From the NCBI GenBank assembly GCA_036495525.1, contig DASXMR010000024.1:1-62511 (forward strand): a stretch of 62,511 bases of DNA, in the 5' to 3' direction. The DNA is from DASXMR01 sp036495525 (GTDB lineage: Bacteria; Actinomycetota; Actinomycetes; Streptosporangiales; Streptosporangiaceae). Made by a program: the position numbers and the translations under genes. The notes under the pieces were generated by a model. That model made no database searches. It had not been told where the DNA came from and saw only the letters and a list, made by a program, of their open reading frames with translations. This document shows, in pieces, positions 17,525 through 26,145 of this stretch. The number at the start of each line of letters is the position of its first letter. Positions within the stretch are counted from its first letter, which is position 1.

Positions 17525-18787
17525 TCAGGCATCCCAGGCCAGCCGCAGCCCGGTGAAGATCTGCCGCCGGATCGGGTGATCCCAGTTGCGGAAGGACGGC
17601 CGGATCGCGCTGCCGGCCACCGCCCATGACCCGCCGCGCAGCACCTTGTAGTCGCCGCCGAAGAACGGCTCGCTGTACTGGCGGTAGATCATCGGCTTGA
17701 AGCCCGGCCAGGGCAGGAAGTCCGAGGAGGTCCACTCCCAGACGTCGCCGATCATCTGCTCAGCGCCGTACGCGGACGCGCTGGCCGGGTAGGCGCCCAG
17801 CGGGGCCGGCCGCAGCGCGGTGCCGCCGAGGTTCGCCCGGTCCGGCGCCGGCGCCAGCGAGCCCCATGGCCAGGCGCGGCGCTCGCGGCGCTCGGGGTCC
17901 CAGGCGCAGGCCTTCTCCCACTCAGCCTCGGTCGGCAGCCGCGCGCCGGCCCACGCTGCGTACGCCTCAGCCTCGAAGTAGCACACGTGCTGCACCGGCT
18001 CGTCGGGCGGCACGTCCTCCTCGGCGCCGAACCTGATCCTGGTGCCCGCTGGGGTCCAGAACCTGGGCCGCTGCAGGCCGGCCTCCCGGCGGTGCGACCA
18101 GCCGCGCCGCGACCACCAGCGCGGCTCGTCGTAACCGCCGTCGGCGATGAACTGCTGCCACTGCCTATTGCTGACTGGCAGCCGGCCTATCCAGAACGGC
18201 CCGACCCGCGCGGTGTGCGCCGGCCGCTCGTTATCCAGCGAGAACGGCTCGTCGGACTCATCGACGCCGAGGGTGAACGCGCCGCCAGGCACGAAGACCC
18301 GCTCGGCGCCGCCGTCTGGCCGGCCGGCCGGCAGCGAGCGCCCGAGCAGCACCGGCGGTCCCTGCCGCAGCTGCAGCGTGGCGTACATGGTCTCGTCGTG
18401 CTGCTGCTCGTGCTGCACCACCATGCCGGCCGCGAACAGGTCGCCGTCGCCGATGCCGTCGAGCAGGTCGAGCACCCGGCCGCGCACCTCGTAGCAGTAG
18501 GCGCGGGCCTGCACTGGCGGCATCAGCGGCAGCAGCGGCCGGTCGGCCCGCCGGTGCTTGAAGGCGTCGTACAGCGAGTCAACCTCGGGCGGCAGCATGC
18601 CAGGACGGGCCTGGTCGCCATCGCGCAGCAGCCAGAGCTCCTCCTGCTGACCGATGTGCGCCAGGTCCCAGACCAGGGGGCTCATCAGCGGGTCATGCTG
18701 CGCGAGCAGGCTCGGCTCGTCCAGGTCGGTCAGCTGCAGGGTGCGGGCGCGCGCGCCGGTCAGGCCGGCCACGACGACGTCAAGCAT
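17525..18787 (-). CDS. egtB: Hercynylcysteine sulfoxide synthase, ergothioneine biosynthesis
   Basis: 420 aa non-heme iron sulfoxide synthase. The N-terminal DinB-like domain carries the iron ligands: a histidine in D-L-A-H-I-G-Q-Q-E and the H-E-Q-Q-H-D-E motif (H-x3-H-x-E). The C-terminal formylglycine-enzyme-like domain has R-L-P-T-E-A-E-W-E and Y-K-V-L-R-G-G-S-W. It joins hercynine with gamma-glutamylcysteine (EgtB type) or cysteine (Egt1-like). The ATG at 18787 overlaps the last eight bases of egtA, indicating coupled translation; a longer in-frame upstream extension would run into egtA. Confidence 0.94.
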   Translation of the reverse strand: MLDVVVAGLTGARARTLQLTDLDEPSLLAQHDPLMSPLVWDLAHIGQQEELWLLRDGDQARPGMLPPEVDSLYDAFKHRRADRPLLPLMPPVQARAYCYEVRGRVLDLLDGIGDGDLFAAGMVVQHEQQHDETMYATLQLRQGPPVLLGRSLPAGRPDGGAERVFVPGGAFTLGVDESDEPFSLDNERPAHTARVGPFWIGRLPVSNRQWQQFIADGGYDEPRWWSRRGWSHRREAGLQRPRFWTPAGTRIRFGAEEDVPPDEPVQHVCYFEAEAYAAWAGARLPTEAEWEKACAWDPERRERRAWPWGSLAPAPDRANLGGTALRPAPLGAYPASASAYGAEQMIGDVWEWTSSDFLPWPGFKPMIYRQYSEPFFGGDYKVLRGGSWAVAGSAIRPSFRNWDHPIRRQIFTGLRLAWDA

Positions 18788-20096
18788 GCGCCAGCTCCTC
18801 AAGCGCGGCGCGCGGGCCGATCTCGCCGATCCGCTCGGCCAGCAGGTCACCGGGGCAGCGCCCCGACTCGACGAGCTCGGCCAGGTCGGACACCGCGAGT
18901 GCGAGCTCGGCCGGCACCCGCTCGGCGGCGATACGCAGGCACCGCCTGGCGGCCCTGGCGAGCACCGCGTTGCCCAGCCCGTCGCGCGCCGCCTCGGTCC
19001 ACAACGGCGCCGCCTGCTCGGTCACCTCAGCGGCGAAGTCGGCCGCTACCGGGTCATCCATCAGCGTGGCGGTGACAGCCGCGACGGCCGGCCACCAGCG
19101 CGGCGCGCTCATGTCCAGGTAGCGCAGCTCCAGCCAGCCGCGCAGCCGCACCGGCGGGAACAGCGTGGTCAGGTGCCTGTCCAGGTCCGCGTTGGTCGGC
19201 GCGCGACCGCCAAGCCGGACGGCGCCGCTGGCCCAGCGCTCGAACGCGACGCAGCCGCGCACCGGCTCAGCGCTGCCGCCAGCGCCGAGATAGCTGACCG
19301 GTGCCCGCAGCGCGTAGCGCGCCCAGGCGGCCGGCGGGTCGGCCGCGGTCTGCACGGTGCTGCTGGCAAAACCCGGCAGCGGGCCGCAGCAGCGGGCGTC
19401 GAGCATGTTCCAGGCCCGCTGCCTGGCTGACTTCCAGCCGGTGTCACGGCCGCTGAGCCACGGCGAGCTGGCCGAGATGGCAAGCAGCGTCGGCCCGAGC
19501 CTGTGCGCCAGGGCAAGCCGCTGCGGCCAGCAGCGCGCCGGTCCGGCCTGGAGGTTGACCTGCAAGGCGGCGGTTGAGTTCATCATCACCATGCCGGGCC
19601 CGGCCCGGCCGGTGGCGGCGAAGTGCTGTTCCATCGCCTCGTAGCGCGGCTTCGGGTTGATCCGCCGCGGTGGCCGGAGCGGATCGGCGCCGGCGTGCGC
19701 CAGGCCGAGGCCTAGCTGCCCCAGCGCCAGCCTGGCCCGCTGGGCATCTCGGCGGAGCCCGCCGACCGCGGCGGCGATGCCGGGCTCCGGCGGGCCGGAC
19801 AGCTCGAACTGACCGCCCGGCTCGAGCGTGACCTTGCTCCGGCCGGCGGCGTCGAGCACCGCGGCCGGCAGCGGGTCAAGCTGGTCCCAGCTGACCGGCT
19901 CGGCCACCGCACCGAGCGTGACGAGGTGGCTCTCCACCTCCAGCCCGACCGGACCGAGCGCGGAGTCGGTCAAAGCGGCCCGGTGGGCCCGCGCGTAGGC
20001 GCCGTCCAGCGCCAGAGGCGCGGCCGGATCATCTTCTTCCTCGGGGGTCATGAGGCCTGCTGCGGCATGGCTTGATCCAGAACGCGGTGCGGCCAT
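18780..20096 (-). CDS. egtA: Glutamate-cysteine ligase, ergothioneine biosynthesis
   Basis: 438 aa, GCS2-type ligase. The core G-L-E-V-E-S-H-L is followed by L-E-P-G-G-Q-F-E-L-S-G-P-P, and later M-M-N-S-T-A-A-L-Q-V-N-L and R-Y-L-D-M-S. It forms gamma-glutamylcysteine with ATP and supplies the sulfur donor to EgtB. The ATG at 20096 is supported by a GGAGGGG site; an upstream extension of 40 residues has no support. It is the first gene of egtABD. Its presence implies that a gamma-glutamyl intermediate is made, which normally calls for EgtC to remove glutamate. Confidence 0.93.
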   Translation of the reverse strand: MAAPRSGSSHAAAGLMTPEEEDDPAAPLALDGAYARAHRAALTDSALGPVGLEVESHLVTLGAVAEPVSWDQLDPLPAAVLDAAGRSKVTLEPGGQFELSGPPEPGIAAAVGGLRRDAQRARLALGQLGLGLAHAGADPLRPPRRINPKPRYEAMEQHFAATGRAGPGMVMMNSTAALQVNLQAGPARCWPQRLALAHRLGPTLLAISASSPWLSGRDTGWKSARQRAWNMLDARCCGPLPGFASSTVQTAADPPAAWARYALRAPVSYLGAGGSAEPVRGCVAFERWASGAVRLGGRAPTNADLDRHLTTLFPPVRLRGWLELRYLDMSAPRWWPAVAAVTATLMDDPVAADFAAEVTEQAAPLWTEAARDGLGNAVLARAARRCLRIAAERVPAELALAVSDLAELVESGRCPGDLLAERIGEIGPRAALEELAHA

Positions 20097-20493
20097 GAAG
20101 ACCCCCTCCAGGTCCGGGCCGGCGGGCAGTGAATGTCCGCCGCGGGTCGGTGCGGGGGCGACCGAGCAGCAGTCGTCCTCTACGGCCACCCTTATGCACT
20201 CCGGGCGGCAGCGCAAACCTCAGCGGCTCCCGCAGCGTCCGGCGAGGGTCGCCAGGCTCCGAGTATCCGCAGGTCACAGGCCCTGTGACAGATTCGCCGG
20301 GAATCTTGCCCGCGACTGGCGGCTAGTGCCAGGCCGACGAAGGCCGATTTCCGGGGAAGCGCACCGGTGAATTACCGATGCCCGGAATGAGCATACTGAG
20401 CTGAGCGCATGCCCTCATGCAAGCAGCCGGGTCTGACATTCCGGCCAGCGCTGGCGCCGGCCGCGCGGCCGGGAGCTCAGGCGGCCGATGCCA
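20097..20493. other. Non-coding interval upstream of egtA
   Basis: About 400 bases between egtA and the next same-strand gene. It presumably carries the egt promoter. No RNA gene, hairpin or convincing small ORF was found. Confidence 0.5.
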
Positions 20494-21630
20494 TCACTGC
20501 TTGAGCCAGCCGGAACGGAACTCGTCCCAGTTCAGGTCCTGCGGCTGACCGTGCCACTGGCCTAGTGGCCTGGCGGCGGCGGCCATATCCCGCAGCCAGA
20601 GCGTGGCGCCGGGTATCCAGCCGGCGAGCATGGTGTATCCGTCGGCCACGGGCAGGGCGAGGCCGCAGGAGGCCAGGTACCCGCCGATGGTGACGTGCAC
20701 GCCGTCGTAGTGGGCCATGACCTGTTCCCAGTCGGGCAGCAGCCACGGTCCTGGCACGCCGCCCCAGTATCGCCATTCACCGTCGTGGGTTCCCGTCACG
20801 TCGCGCGGGAAGCGTGCCACCAGCGCCTGCCACCCGGCGGGCTCGGTTATCTCCAGCACATTGGCGTCCGGCGCGATCTGAAGCGACCAGATCGTCACGC
20901 CGGTCTCCTCAAATGGCCACAGGGTGTCGATGAAATGGCCAAGGGCGATCGCGGGAATGTCACCAGCCGGGCTAGTGGTCCAGGTCAGCTGGGCGAAGTC
21001 CGGTGCCGACCACCAGATCGCGCCGATCCGGGTTCCGGCACGCTCTTGCGGGCGGCGCCGGAGCAGGCCCTGCTGGTTCTCGGCCCGCTCGTCCCGCATG
21101 CCGTCGCGTACCACCTGTTCTGCCGCAGGCCCGGTCGCACGCGGGGAGCCGTCCCACTCCAGGAATCGCTGGTCAGCAAGCGCTACCGAGGCCCACCATT
21201 TCGCCGCTCCCCTGGCGGCGACCAGTGCCTCGGCTACCGGGCGCAGTTCCTGCTTCGCCAGTGCGGTCAGCGCCCAGATTGCCTCGTCGCCGCCGAACCC
21301 GAAGCCAAAACTGGTCTCGGCCAGATCGGTCAGCAGGTCAAGCTCGGCACGATCTGAAAGCTCACGCCACTCCCCGCGCGCGACAGCCGCGGCGATGACA
21401 GCCCGCGCCTCGTCCGTCGGGACCTGATGCCATTCCCTGCTACGCCGCCGGCGAGGTCGCTGGAGCCGACGGGGCCGCTGGCTCACCGCCCGGAGCACCG
21501 AGGATCCTGACGACGCGGCGAGCCCAAGCTCCTCGAGCACCGACCTCTCAGACCCGAAACCCAGATAGCGGACGAGAAGCTGCCTGCCCAGCGGCGAGCC
21601 AAGCACCACGTCCGCATGAGCCAGGTCCAC
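20494..21630 (-). CDS. Hypothetical protein
   Basis: 378 aa, not recognised. The N-terminal part has a basic stretch of alternating Arg and Pro (about 50-66). The middle is acidic and helical. The C-terminal half is rich in aromatic residues (W-W-S-A-P-D-F-A-Q-L-T-W, D-G-E-W-R-Y-W-G-G) and looks like a soluble beta-rich domain. There is no signal peptide or membrane helix. The GTG start has AAGGTGA six bases upstream. Coding quality (third-position GC, no alternative frame) supports it as a real gene. It lies between egtABD and the ring-cleavage operon on the same strand, but spacing gives no sign of co-transcription. Confidence 0.65.
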   Translation of the reverse strand: MDLAHADVVLGSPLGRQLLVRYLGFGSERSVLEELGLAASSGSSVLRAVSQRPRRLQRPRRRRSREWHQVPTDEARAVIAAAVARGEWRELSDRAELDLLTDLAETSFGFGFGGDEAIWALTALAKQELRPVAEALVAARGAAKWWASVALADQRFLEWDGSPRATGPAAEQVVRDGMRDERAENQQGLLRRRPQERAGTRIGAIWWSAPDFAQLTWTTSPAGDIPAIALGHFIDTLWPFEETGVTIWSLQIAPDANVLEITEPAGWQALVARFPRDVTGTHDGEWRYWGGVPGPWLLPDWEQVMAHYDGVHVTIGGYLASCGLALPVADGYTMLAGWIPGATLWLRDMAAAARPLGQWHGQPQDLNWDEFRSGWLKQ

Positions 21631-21693
21631 TGGCTCACCTTAAGCGCGCAAGGCGATTGTCCAGAAGCGCAGCGGCGGGACCGGCAGCCGAGA

Positions 21694-22056
21694 TCAGGTG
21701 GCGATGTCGGGGTAGGGCAGCGTCCAGTGGCCGAGCCGGGCGCCGAACTCGCGCTGGAACGCCAGCGGCTCGTCGTAGTCCCGCTCGAACAGGGCGATGA
21801 ACAGGGTCAGGTTGAGGAACGGGTGCCCGCCGAGTTCGAAGACCTGCACGTAGTCGTGCCCGGCGAGCGCCTCGCGCTCCTCGGCGGTGAACGCCAGCCA
21901 GGTGCTCCGCTCCCCTTGATGGCAGTTCAGGATCACGTTGGCCTGCTCGGCCTCCCACCACTCGACGGTGCCGCGCGGATCCTCGCGGTAGCGCTCGACC
22001 AGCTCGGGGCTGCGGTCCACGGTGTACAGGAACTTGTTGAGCAGGTACTTGCTCAT
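21694..22056 (-). CDS. Extradiol ring-cleavage dioxygenase small subunit, LigA-like
   Basis: 120 aa, all-helical LigA superfamily. The protein begins with L-L-N-K-F-L-Y-T-V-D-R and contains Y-R-E-D-P and L-T-A-E-E-R-E-A-L-A-G-H-D, typical of the alpha subunit of protocatechuate 4,5-dioxygenase and the C-terminal part of gallate dioxygenase. It covers the active site of the LigB-type partner. The ATG overlaps the LigB-like stop by four bases (ATGA), so stoichiometric coupled synthesis is expected. It is the last gene of a four-gene unit. Confidence 0.88.
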   Translation of the reverse strand: MSKYLLNKFLYTVDRSPELVERYREDPRGTVEWWEAEQANVILNCHQGERSTWLAFTAEEREALAGHDYVQVFELGGHPFLNLTLFIALFERDYDEPLAFQREFGARLGHWTLPYPDIAT

Positions 22057-22919
22057 CGCGCGTCCACCCCGTTCGGGTACCAGGTGAAGTAAGCCTCCAT
22101 GGTGTGGAACAGGTCCAGCGAGTCGGCGTAGTCGGCCTTCGCGTCATCTCCTGCCACGCCCATCATCAGCATGAAGTCCATGAAGCCGTGGGTGGCGTTG
22201 CCCGGCTCCCACAGGCTGTCCAGGCTGACCCCGGCCAGCGCCGCCGAGATGTCGCCGGTGCGGATCCACTCGACCGCACGGCGGTCGAACTCCGGGTCTG
22301 GACCGTGCGGCCCGAACTGGCGCGGCCCGCCGAGCTCCAGCGACAGGTGGCCGGTGCCGATGATCGCGACCCGCTGGTCGCTCGGCCACTGCTCGACCAT
22401 GCGCCTGATCGCGCGGCCCAGCTCGACGAACCGGCTCGGCTGCGGCATCGGCGGCGCGAAGATGTTGGTGTACACCGGCACGATCGGCAGGTCAGCTTCC
22501 GGCCGCAGCGTGATGATCGGGCAGGTGATGCTGTGGTCGATCCGCAGCTCGTTGCTGAAAGCCAGGTCGAAGCCCGAGTCCATGCCCTGCCGCAGCAGGT
22601 AGCCCGACAGCTCCTCGTCGCCGCGCAGCAGCATCCTCGGCAGGCCGAACTCGCGTTCCTCGTTGTAGAAGTTGGCGTCGTAGAACGGTGCCTTGCCGAT
22701 CAGGAACTGCGGCATGTTGTCCAGCCACAGCTGGTGGAAGTGGTCGCTGCCGACCATCACCAGCACGTCGGGCCCGGCCCTGGTGAGGGTCTGCCGGAAC
22801 GCCTGGATCTTGGCGACCCACTCGTCGGCGAACGGCGGCCGGTCGGCCCCCGTCGAGGTGCTGGCCCGGTAGTAGAACGGGTGATGCGTGGATGCGATGA
22901 CCGCTGCGACGGTGGCCAT
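22053..22919 (-). CDS. Class III extradiol ring-cleavage dioxygenase catalytic subunit, LigB-like
   Basis: 288 aa. The N-terminal A-S-T-H-H-P-F-Y (His 12-13) and V-G-S-D-H-F-H (about 57-63) supply the Fe(II) ligand and acid/base histidines of LigB. Later motifs are I-D-H-S-I-T-C-P and I-G-T-G-H-L-S-L. The family opens catechol-type rings next to the hydroxyls (protocatechuate, gallate and relatives). Because LigA is separate, it resembles protocatechuate 4,5-dioxygenase more than fused gallate dioxygenase; the true substrate is unknown. It is 28 bases downstream of the citryl-CoA-lyase-like gene. Confidence 0.9.
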   Translation of the reverse strand: MATVAAVIASTHHPFYYRASTSTGADRPPFADEWVAKIQAFRQTLTRAGPDVLVMVGSDHFHQLWLDNMPQFLIGKAPFYDANFYNEEREFGLPRMLLRGDEELSGYLLRQGMDSGFDLAFSNELRIDHSITCPIITLRPEADLPIVPVYTNIFAPPMPQPSRFVELGRAIRRMVEQWPSDQRVAIIGTGHLSLELGGPRQFGPHGPDPEFDRRAVEWIRTGDISAALAGVSLDSLWEPGNATHGFMDFMLMMGVAGDDAKADYADSLDLFHTMEAYFTWYPNGVDAR

Positions 22920-22946
22920 GGCGCGCTCCCTGGGGCGGGTTGCCGG

Positions 22947-23756
22947 CTAGTTGCCCGGGTCGGGTGACTGGTAGTCGGTATTGCGGTCGACCGTCAGGTA
23001 CATGTCCATGGCGGCTGGCCTGCGCTGCTCCTCGGCGATATGGCCGAGCAGGCCGGCGGTCCTGGCCAGCAGCGCGAACCCGCGCAGCAGCGCGGGCGGC
23101 AGGCCGAGGTCGGCCAGCGCGGCGCCGCAGGTACCGGCGCCGTTCAGCGGCAGGGTGCGGCCGAGCACCTGCGGATGCACCCGGCCGATGGCCTCGAACA
23201 GGCGCAGGTGCGGGCCGCGCAGCCCTTCCTGCTCAGCGATGGCCAGCAGCACCGGCGTGCGCGGGTCGGTGACCTTGTGCACCGGGTGGCCAAGGCCGGG
23301 GATGAGCCGGCCAGCCGCCCTGGCCTGCCGAACGCTCGCGAGGGCCAGGGCGTCGAAGTCAGCGTCGGCGGTCGGCTGCTGATCCGCGCCAGCCAGCGCC
23401 GCGGCCAGGAAGGCGCCCGCGTCCTCGGTCACGCCGAGGAACCGCGAGCCGCCGCCCAGCAGCCCGGCCGCCAGCGCGCCCTGGACCGAGTCGGGCGCGC
23501 TGAGGTAGGTGAGCCTGGCCGCTATCGCTGTCGGCGTGAACCCGTGATCGGCGAGCGCGACCAGCACGGCCTCGAAGACCCTGACCTGCGCCGGGTTCGG
23601 CCGGCGCTGGGTGACCAGCCAGAGCGCGAGCTCGCCGAAGCCGATCTTGCCCATCAGCTCGGCGGCCAGGTCGTGCCCCAGCAGCGTGATCTTGTCGGAG
23701 TCGGAGGCGCCGATCGAGGTCGGGAACCGCGGTACCTCGCGGCCCGGCCCGGTCAC
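22947..23756 (-). CDS. Citryl-CoA lyase-like / citrate synthase-fold C-C lyase
   Basis: 269 aa, citrate-synthase superfamily but of the short, stand-alone citryl-CoA lyase type. Hallmarks are I-P-G-L-G-H-P-V-H-K (about 160-169), with the catalytic His, and the C-terminal N-G-A-G-T-C-G-A-A-L. The fold makes or breaks a bond between acyl-CoA and a 2-oxoacid such as oxaloacetate. It starts inside the end of the CoA-transferase gene (four-base overlap), so the pair should act together: CoA activation, then retro-aldol/Claisen cleavage. In this operon the likely substrate is a citrate-like product of ring cleavage (inference). Confidence 0.85.
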   Translation of the reverse strand: MTGPGREVPRFPTSIGASDSDKITLLGHDLAAELMGKIGFGELALWLVTQRRPNPAQVRVFEAVLVALADHGFTPTAIAARLTYLSAPDSVQGALAAGLLGGGSRFLGVTEDAGAFLAAALAGADQQPTADADFDALALASVRQARAAGRLIPGLGHPVHKVTDPRTPVLLAIAEQEGLRGPHLRLFEAIGRVHPQVLGRTLPLNGAGTCGAALADLGLPPALLRGFALLARTAGLLGHIAEEQRRPAAMDMYLTVDRNTDYQSPDPGN

Positions 23757-25021
23757 GGCGCAGCTCCGGCCGCGCCGCCCGCTGCGCCGTCCGATCCGCT
23801 CTCTGCCTCGCCGTCGGGCGCTGCGAGCCAGGCGCGGATCTGCTCGCCGTGCTCGTCCAGCCGGGGCGGCGGGTAGTCGTACCTGGGCGGGGTGAGCGAG
23901 AAGCTCAGCGGGTGCCTGATGCCGGGCATCGCAGCGTCGCCGTGGCCGGCCCTGACGACCGGCTCGAGGCCGATGTCGGCGGCGAACGCGATGCCGCGGT
24001 CGACGGTGTTAATCGGGCCGCACGGCACCCCCGCGCCGATGAGCAGGTCGAACCACTCGCCGGCGCTCCTGGCGGCGAGCCGCTCGACCAGCAGCGGCCG
24101 CAGCTCGTCCCGGTTCGCCGTGCGGCCGTCGTTGCGGGCGAACCGGGGGTCGTCCGCCAGCTCCGGCGCGCCGAGGGTCTCGCAGAGCTTGCGGAACTGG
24201 GCGTCGTTGCCGGCCGTGACGATCAGCTCGCCGTCGCCGGTGGGCAGCGGCTCGTACGGGAACAGGCTGGGATGCGAGTTCCCCATCCGGTACGGCACGA
24301 CGCCGCCCGCGACCTGCGCGCTTGCCTGGTTGACCATGCCGGACAGCGCCGAGGCCATCAGGCTGGACTCCACGTGCTGGCCCCGGCCGGTCGCGGCCCG
24401 GTGATTGAGTGCCGCCAGGATGCCGATCGTGGTGTGCAGCCCGGCGATGACGTCGAAGACTGAGATGCCGGCCCGGTAGGGCGGCCCGGACGGGTCCCCG
24501 GTGAGGCTCATCAGCCCGGACATCGCCTGCACCATCAGGTCGTAGCCGGGCAGGTCCTTGCCGCCGCCCGAGCCGAAGCCGCTGACCGACGCGTACACCA
24601 CCCGCGGGTTCGCGGCGCTGACGGTGTCATAGTCGAGCCCGAACCTGGCCAGCCCGCCGGGCTTGAAGTTCTGCACGAAGACGTCGGCCCGCCTGGCCAG
24701 CTCGCGGGCGGCCGCCAAGTCGGCCTCGTCACGCAGGTCAAGCGCGACTGAGCGCTTGTTCCTGTTGATCGCCAGGAAGTAGGTCGAGACGCCGCGGGGG
24801 TCAACTGGCGGCACCCAGCGCCGGGTGTCGTCGCCGGCCGGGCTCTCTACCTTGATCACGTCGGCGCCGAGGTCGGCCAGCAGCATCGTGCAGTACGGCC
24901 CGGCCAGCACCCTGGAGAAGTCGGCGACCAGCAGCCCGTCCAGCGGTCCTGGCGCGCTGCCCGGAGCTGGGTGCGGCCCGGCTTGGCGGTCGTCGTCGCT
25001 GGCGTGCGGGCGCTGGCTCAT
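23753..25021 (-). CDS. CaiB/BaiF family (class III) CoA-transferase
   Basis: 422 aa. After a proline-rich start come V-A-D-F-S-R-V-L-A-G-P-Y (about 32-43), L-G-A-D-V-I-K-V-E-S-P, N-R-N-K-R-S-V-A-L-D-L and P-G-Y-D-L-M-V-Q-A-M-S-G, with the catalytic Asp. All are diagnostic for family III CoA-transferases acting on carboxylic acids. The C terminus has a Gly/Ala tail. It is the first gene of the unit CoA-transferase, lyase, LigB, LigA. Operator half-sites lie 20-45 bases upstream of its start. Confidence 0.92.
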   Translation of the reverse strand: MSQRPHASDDDRQAGPHPAPGSAPGPLDGLLVADFSRVLAGPYCTMLLADLGADVIKVESPAGDDTRRWVPPVDPRGVSTYFLAINRNKRSVALDLRDEADLAAARELARRADVFVQNFKPGGLARFGLDYDTVSAANPRVVYASVSGFGSGGGKDLPGYDLMVQAMSGLMSLTGDPSGPPYRAGISVFDVIAGLHTTIGILAALNHRAATGRGQHVESSLMASALSGMVNQASAQVAGGVVPYRMGNSHPSLFPYEPLPTGDGELIVTAGNDAQFRKLCETLGAPELADDPRFARNDGRTANRDELRPLLVERLAARSAGEWFDLLIGAGVPCGPINTVDRGIAFAADIGLEPVVRAGHGDAAMPGIRHPLSFSLTPPRYDYPPPRLDEHGEQIRAWLAAPDGEAESGSDGAAGGAAGAAP

Positions 25022-25040
25022 CTGCTGGTGCGCATCCTTC

Positions 25041-25066
25041 TGTCCGCAGACCGGACAAGTGTCCGG
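25041..25066. promoter_or_regulatory. Probable IclR operator in front of the CoA-transferase operon
   Basis: Three half-sites in alternating orientation: TGTCCG (25041-25046), CGGACA (25052-25057) and TGTCCG (25060-25065). The last two form CCGGACAAGTGTCCGG, nearly a perfect palindrome. The same hexamer pair occurs in front of the iclR-type gene and of the divergent amidohydrolase. Confidence 0.65.
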
Positions 25067-25113
25067 CGAACTGCATTGTGAGTGCTGGCCAATTCCATTG
25101 TCAACGCGCTGGC

Positions 25114-25950
25114 TCAGCCGACCGACCCCAGGTCGGGCACGGCGGCTGGCTGCTCCACGGTCACCTGCGGAACCGCCTGGCAGGCCGCCCAGTCAGCGCT
25201 GATCGCGCCGGCGGCCTGCAGCAGCAGCGGCAGGTACTCGCCGGTGAGCACGTCCACCGTGGTCTCCGCCGCGTGCACGGTGACGTTCATCGCGGCGATC
25301 ACCCGGCCGTCGCCGTCGCGCAGCGGCGCGGCCGCCGAGCGGATGCCGAGCGCGAGCTGCTCGTCGGTGAGCGCCCAGCCGCGGGCCCTGACCTCGCGCA
25401 GCTCAGCTGCCCGCTCGGCCGCGGCCGGCTGCCAGCGGGCCGTGATGCCTGACCGGCTCGGCTCGGCCAGCACCCGCTCTGCCTGCTCGGGCGGCAGCGC
25501 GGCGAGCATCGCCTTGCCCAGCGAGGTCTGCATGGCCGGAAACCTGGTGCCGATCGTCACTGCCAGCGCGATGATCTTCGGCACCGCGACCCTGGCGACG
25601 TACACGATGTCCGAGCCGTCGAGCTGGGCGATCGACGACGACTCGTGCGTCCTGGCCACCAGCCGCTCCATATGCGGCCTGGCCACCTCCCACAGGCTGT
25701 GCGACAGCACGTACGACATGCCGAGCTCCAGCACCCGCGGGGTCAGCTCGTAGCCGCCGGGCACCGCGCGCACGTAGCCGAGCTGCTCAAGGGTCTTCAG
25801 CACCCGCCGCGCCGTCGGCCGCGCCAGCCCGGTGGCGGCGGCCACGGCGGCCAGCGAAAGCACTGGCTGGCGCGGCTCGAACGCCCTGATCACGTCCAGG
25901 CCGCGGGCCAGCGCCTCGATGAAGTCCGGGCTCGTGTCGCGGCGTGCCAT
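25114..25950 (-). CDS. IclR family transcriptional regulator
   Basis: 278 aa. The N-terminal winged helix-turn-helix (about 10-75) contains L-A-R-G-L-D-V-I-R-A-F and A-T-G-L-A-R-P-T-A-R-R-V-L-K-T-L, as in PcaR/CatR/PobR-type regulators of aromatic catabolism. The C-terminal ligand domain has L-G-K-A-M-L-A-A-L and a later E-Q-L-A-L-G-I-R-S-A-A-A-P-L. The ATG at 25950 fits the family N terminus; in-frame sequence above it includes the promoter. It sits between the ring-cleavage operon and the divergent transport/amidohydrolase operon and should control both. Confidence 0.9.
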   Translation of the reverse strand: MARRDTSPDFIEALARGLDVIRAFEPRQPVLSLAAVAAATGLARPTARRVLKTLEQLGYVRAVPGGYELTPRVLELGMSYVLSHSLWEVARPHMERLVARTHESSSIAQLDGSDIVYVARVAVPKIIALAVTIGTRFPAMQTSLGKAMLAALPPEQAERVLAEPSRSGITARWQPAAAERAAELREVRARGWALTDEQLALGIRSAAAPLRDGDGRVIAAMNVTVHAAETTVDVLTGEYLPLLLQAAGAISADWAACQAVPQVTVEQPAAVPDLGSVG

Positions 25951-25979
25951 GCCGCGACTGTAGCGTGGCCAGGCCGACT

Positions 25980-25996
25980 TGTCCGCACTGCGGACA
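25980..25996. promoter_or_regulatory. Perfect 17-bp palindrome, probable IclR operator at the iclR-type gene
   Basis: TGTCCGCA-C-TGCGGACA is a perfect palindrome 30-46 bases upstream of the iclR-type start codon. It fits autoregulation and matches the half-sites found at both target operons. Confidence 0.65.
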
Positions 25997-26093
25997 TGCC
26001 GTTCAGAATTAACCTGGCCTGTCACCATGTTGCCTCTTGACACCGCAAACAGAACCGGGGACGCTTCCGGTCAGGCTCTTTGCGGCCGTTGTA

Positions 26094-26107
26094 CGGACAT
26101 CTGTCCG
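26094..26107. promoter_or_regulatory. Probable IclR operator upstream of the amidohydrolase operon
   Basis: CGGACA-TC-TGTCCG is a perfect inverted repeat with a 2-base centre, 39 bases before the amidohydrolase start. The half-site order is the same as in the 16-bp palindrome at 25051-25066. Confidence 0.65.
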
Positions 26108-26145
26108 CGACTAGCGAATCGGACTTGCGGCCAGTGGAGGATCCC

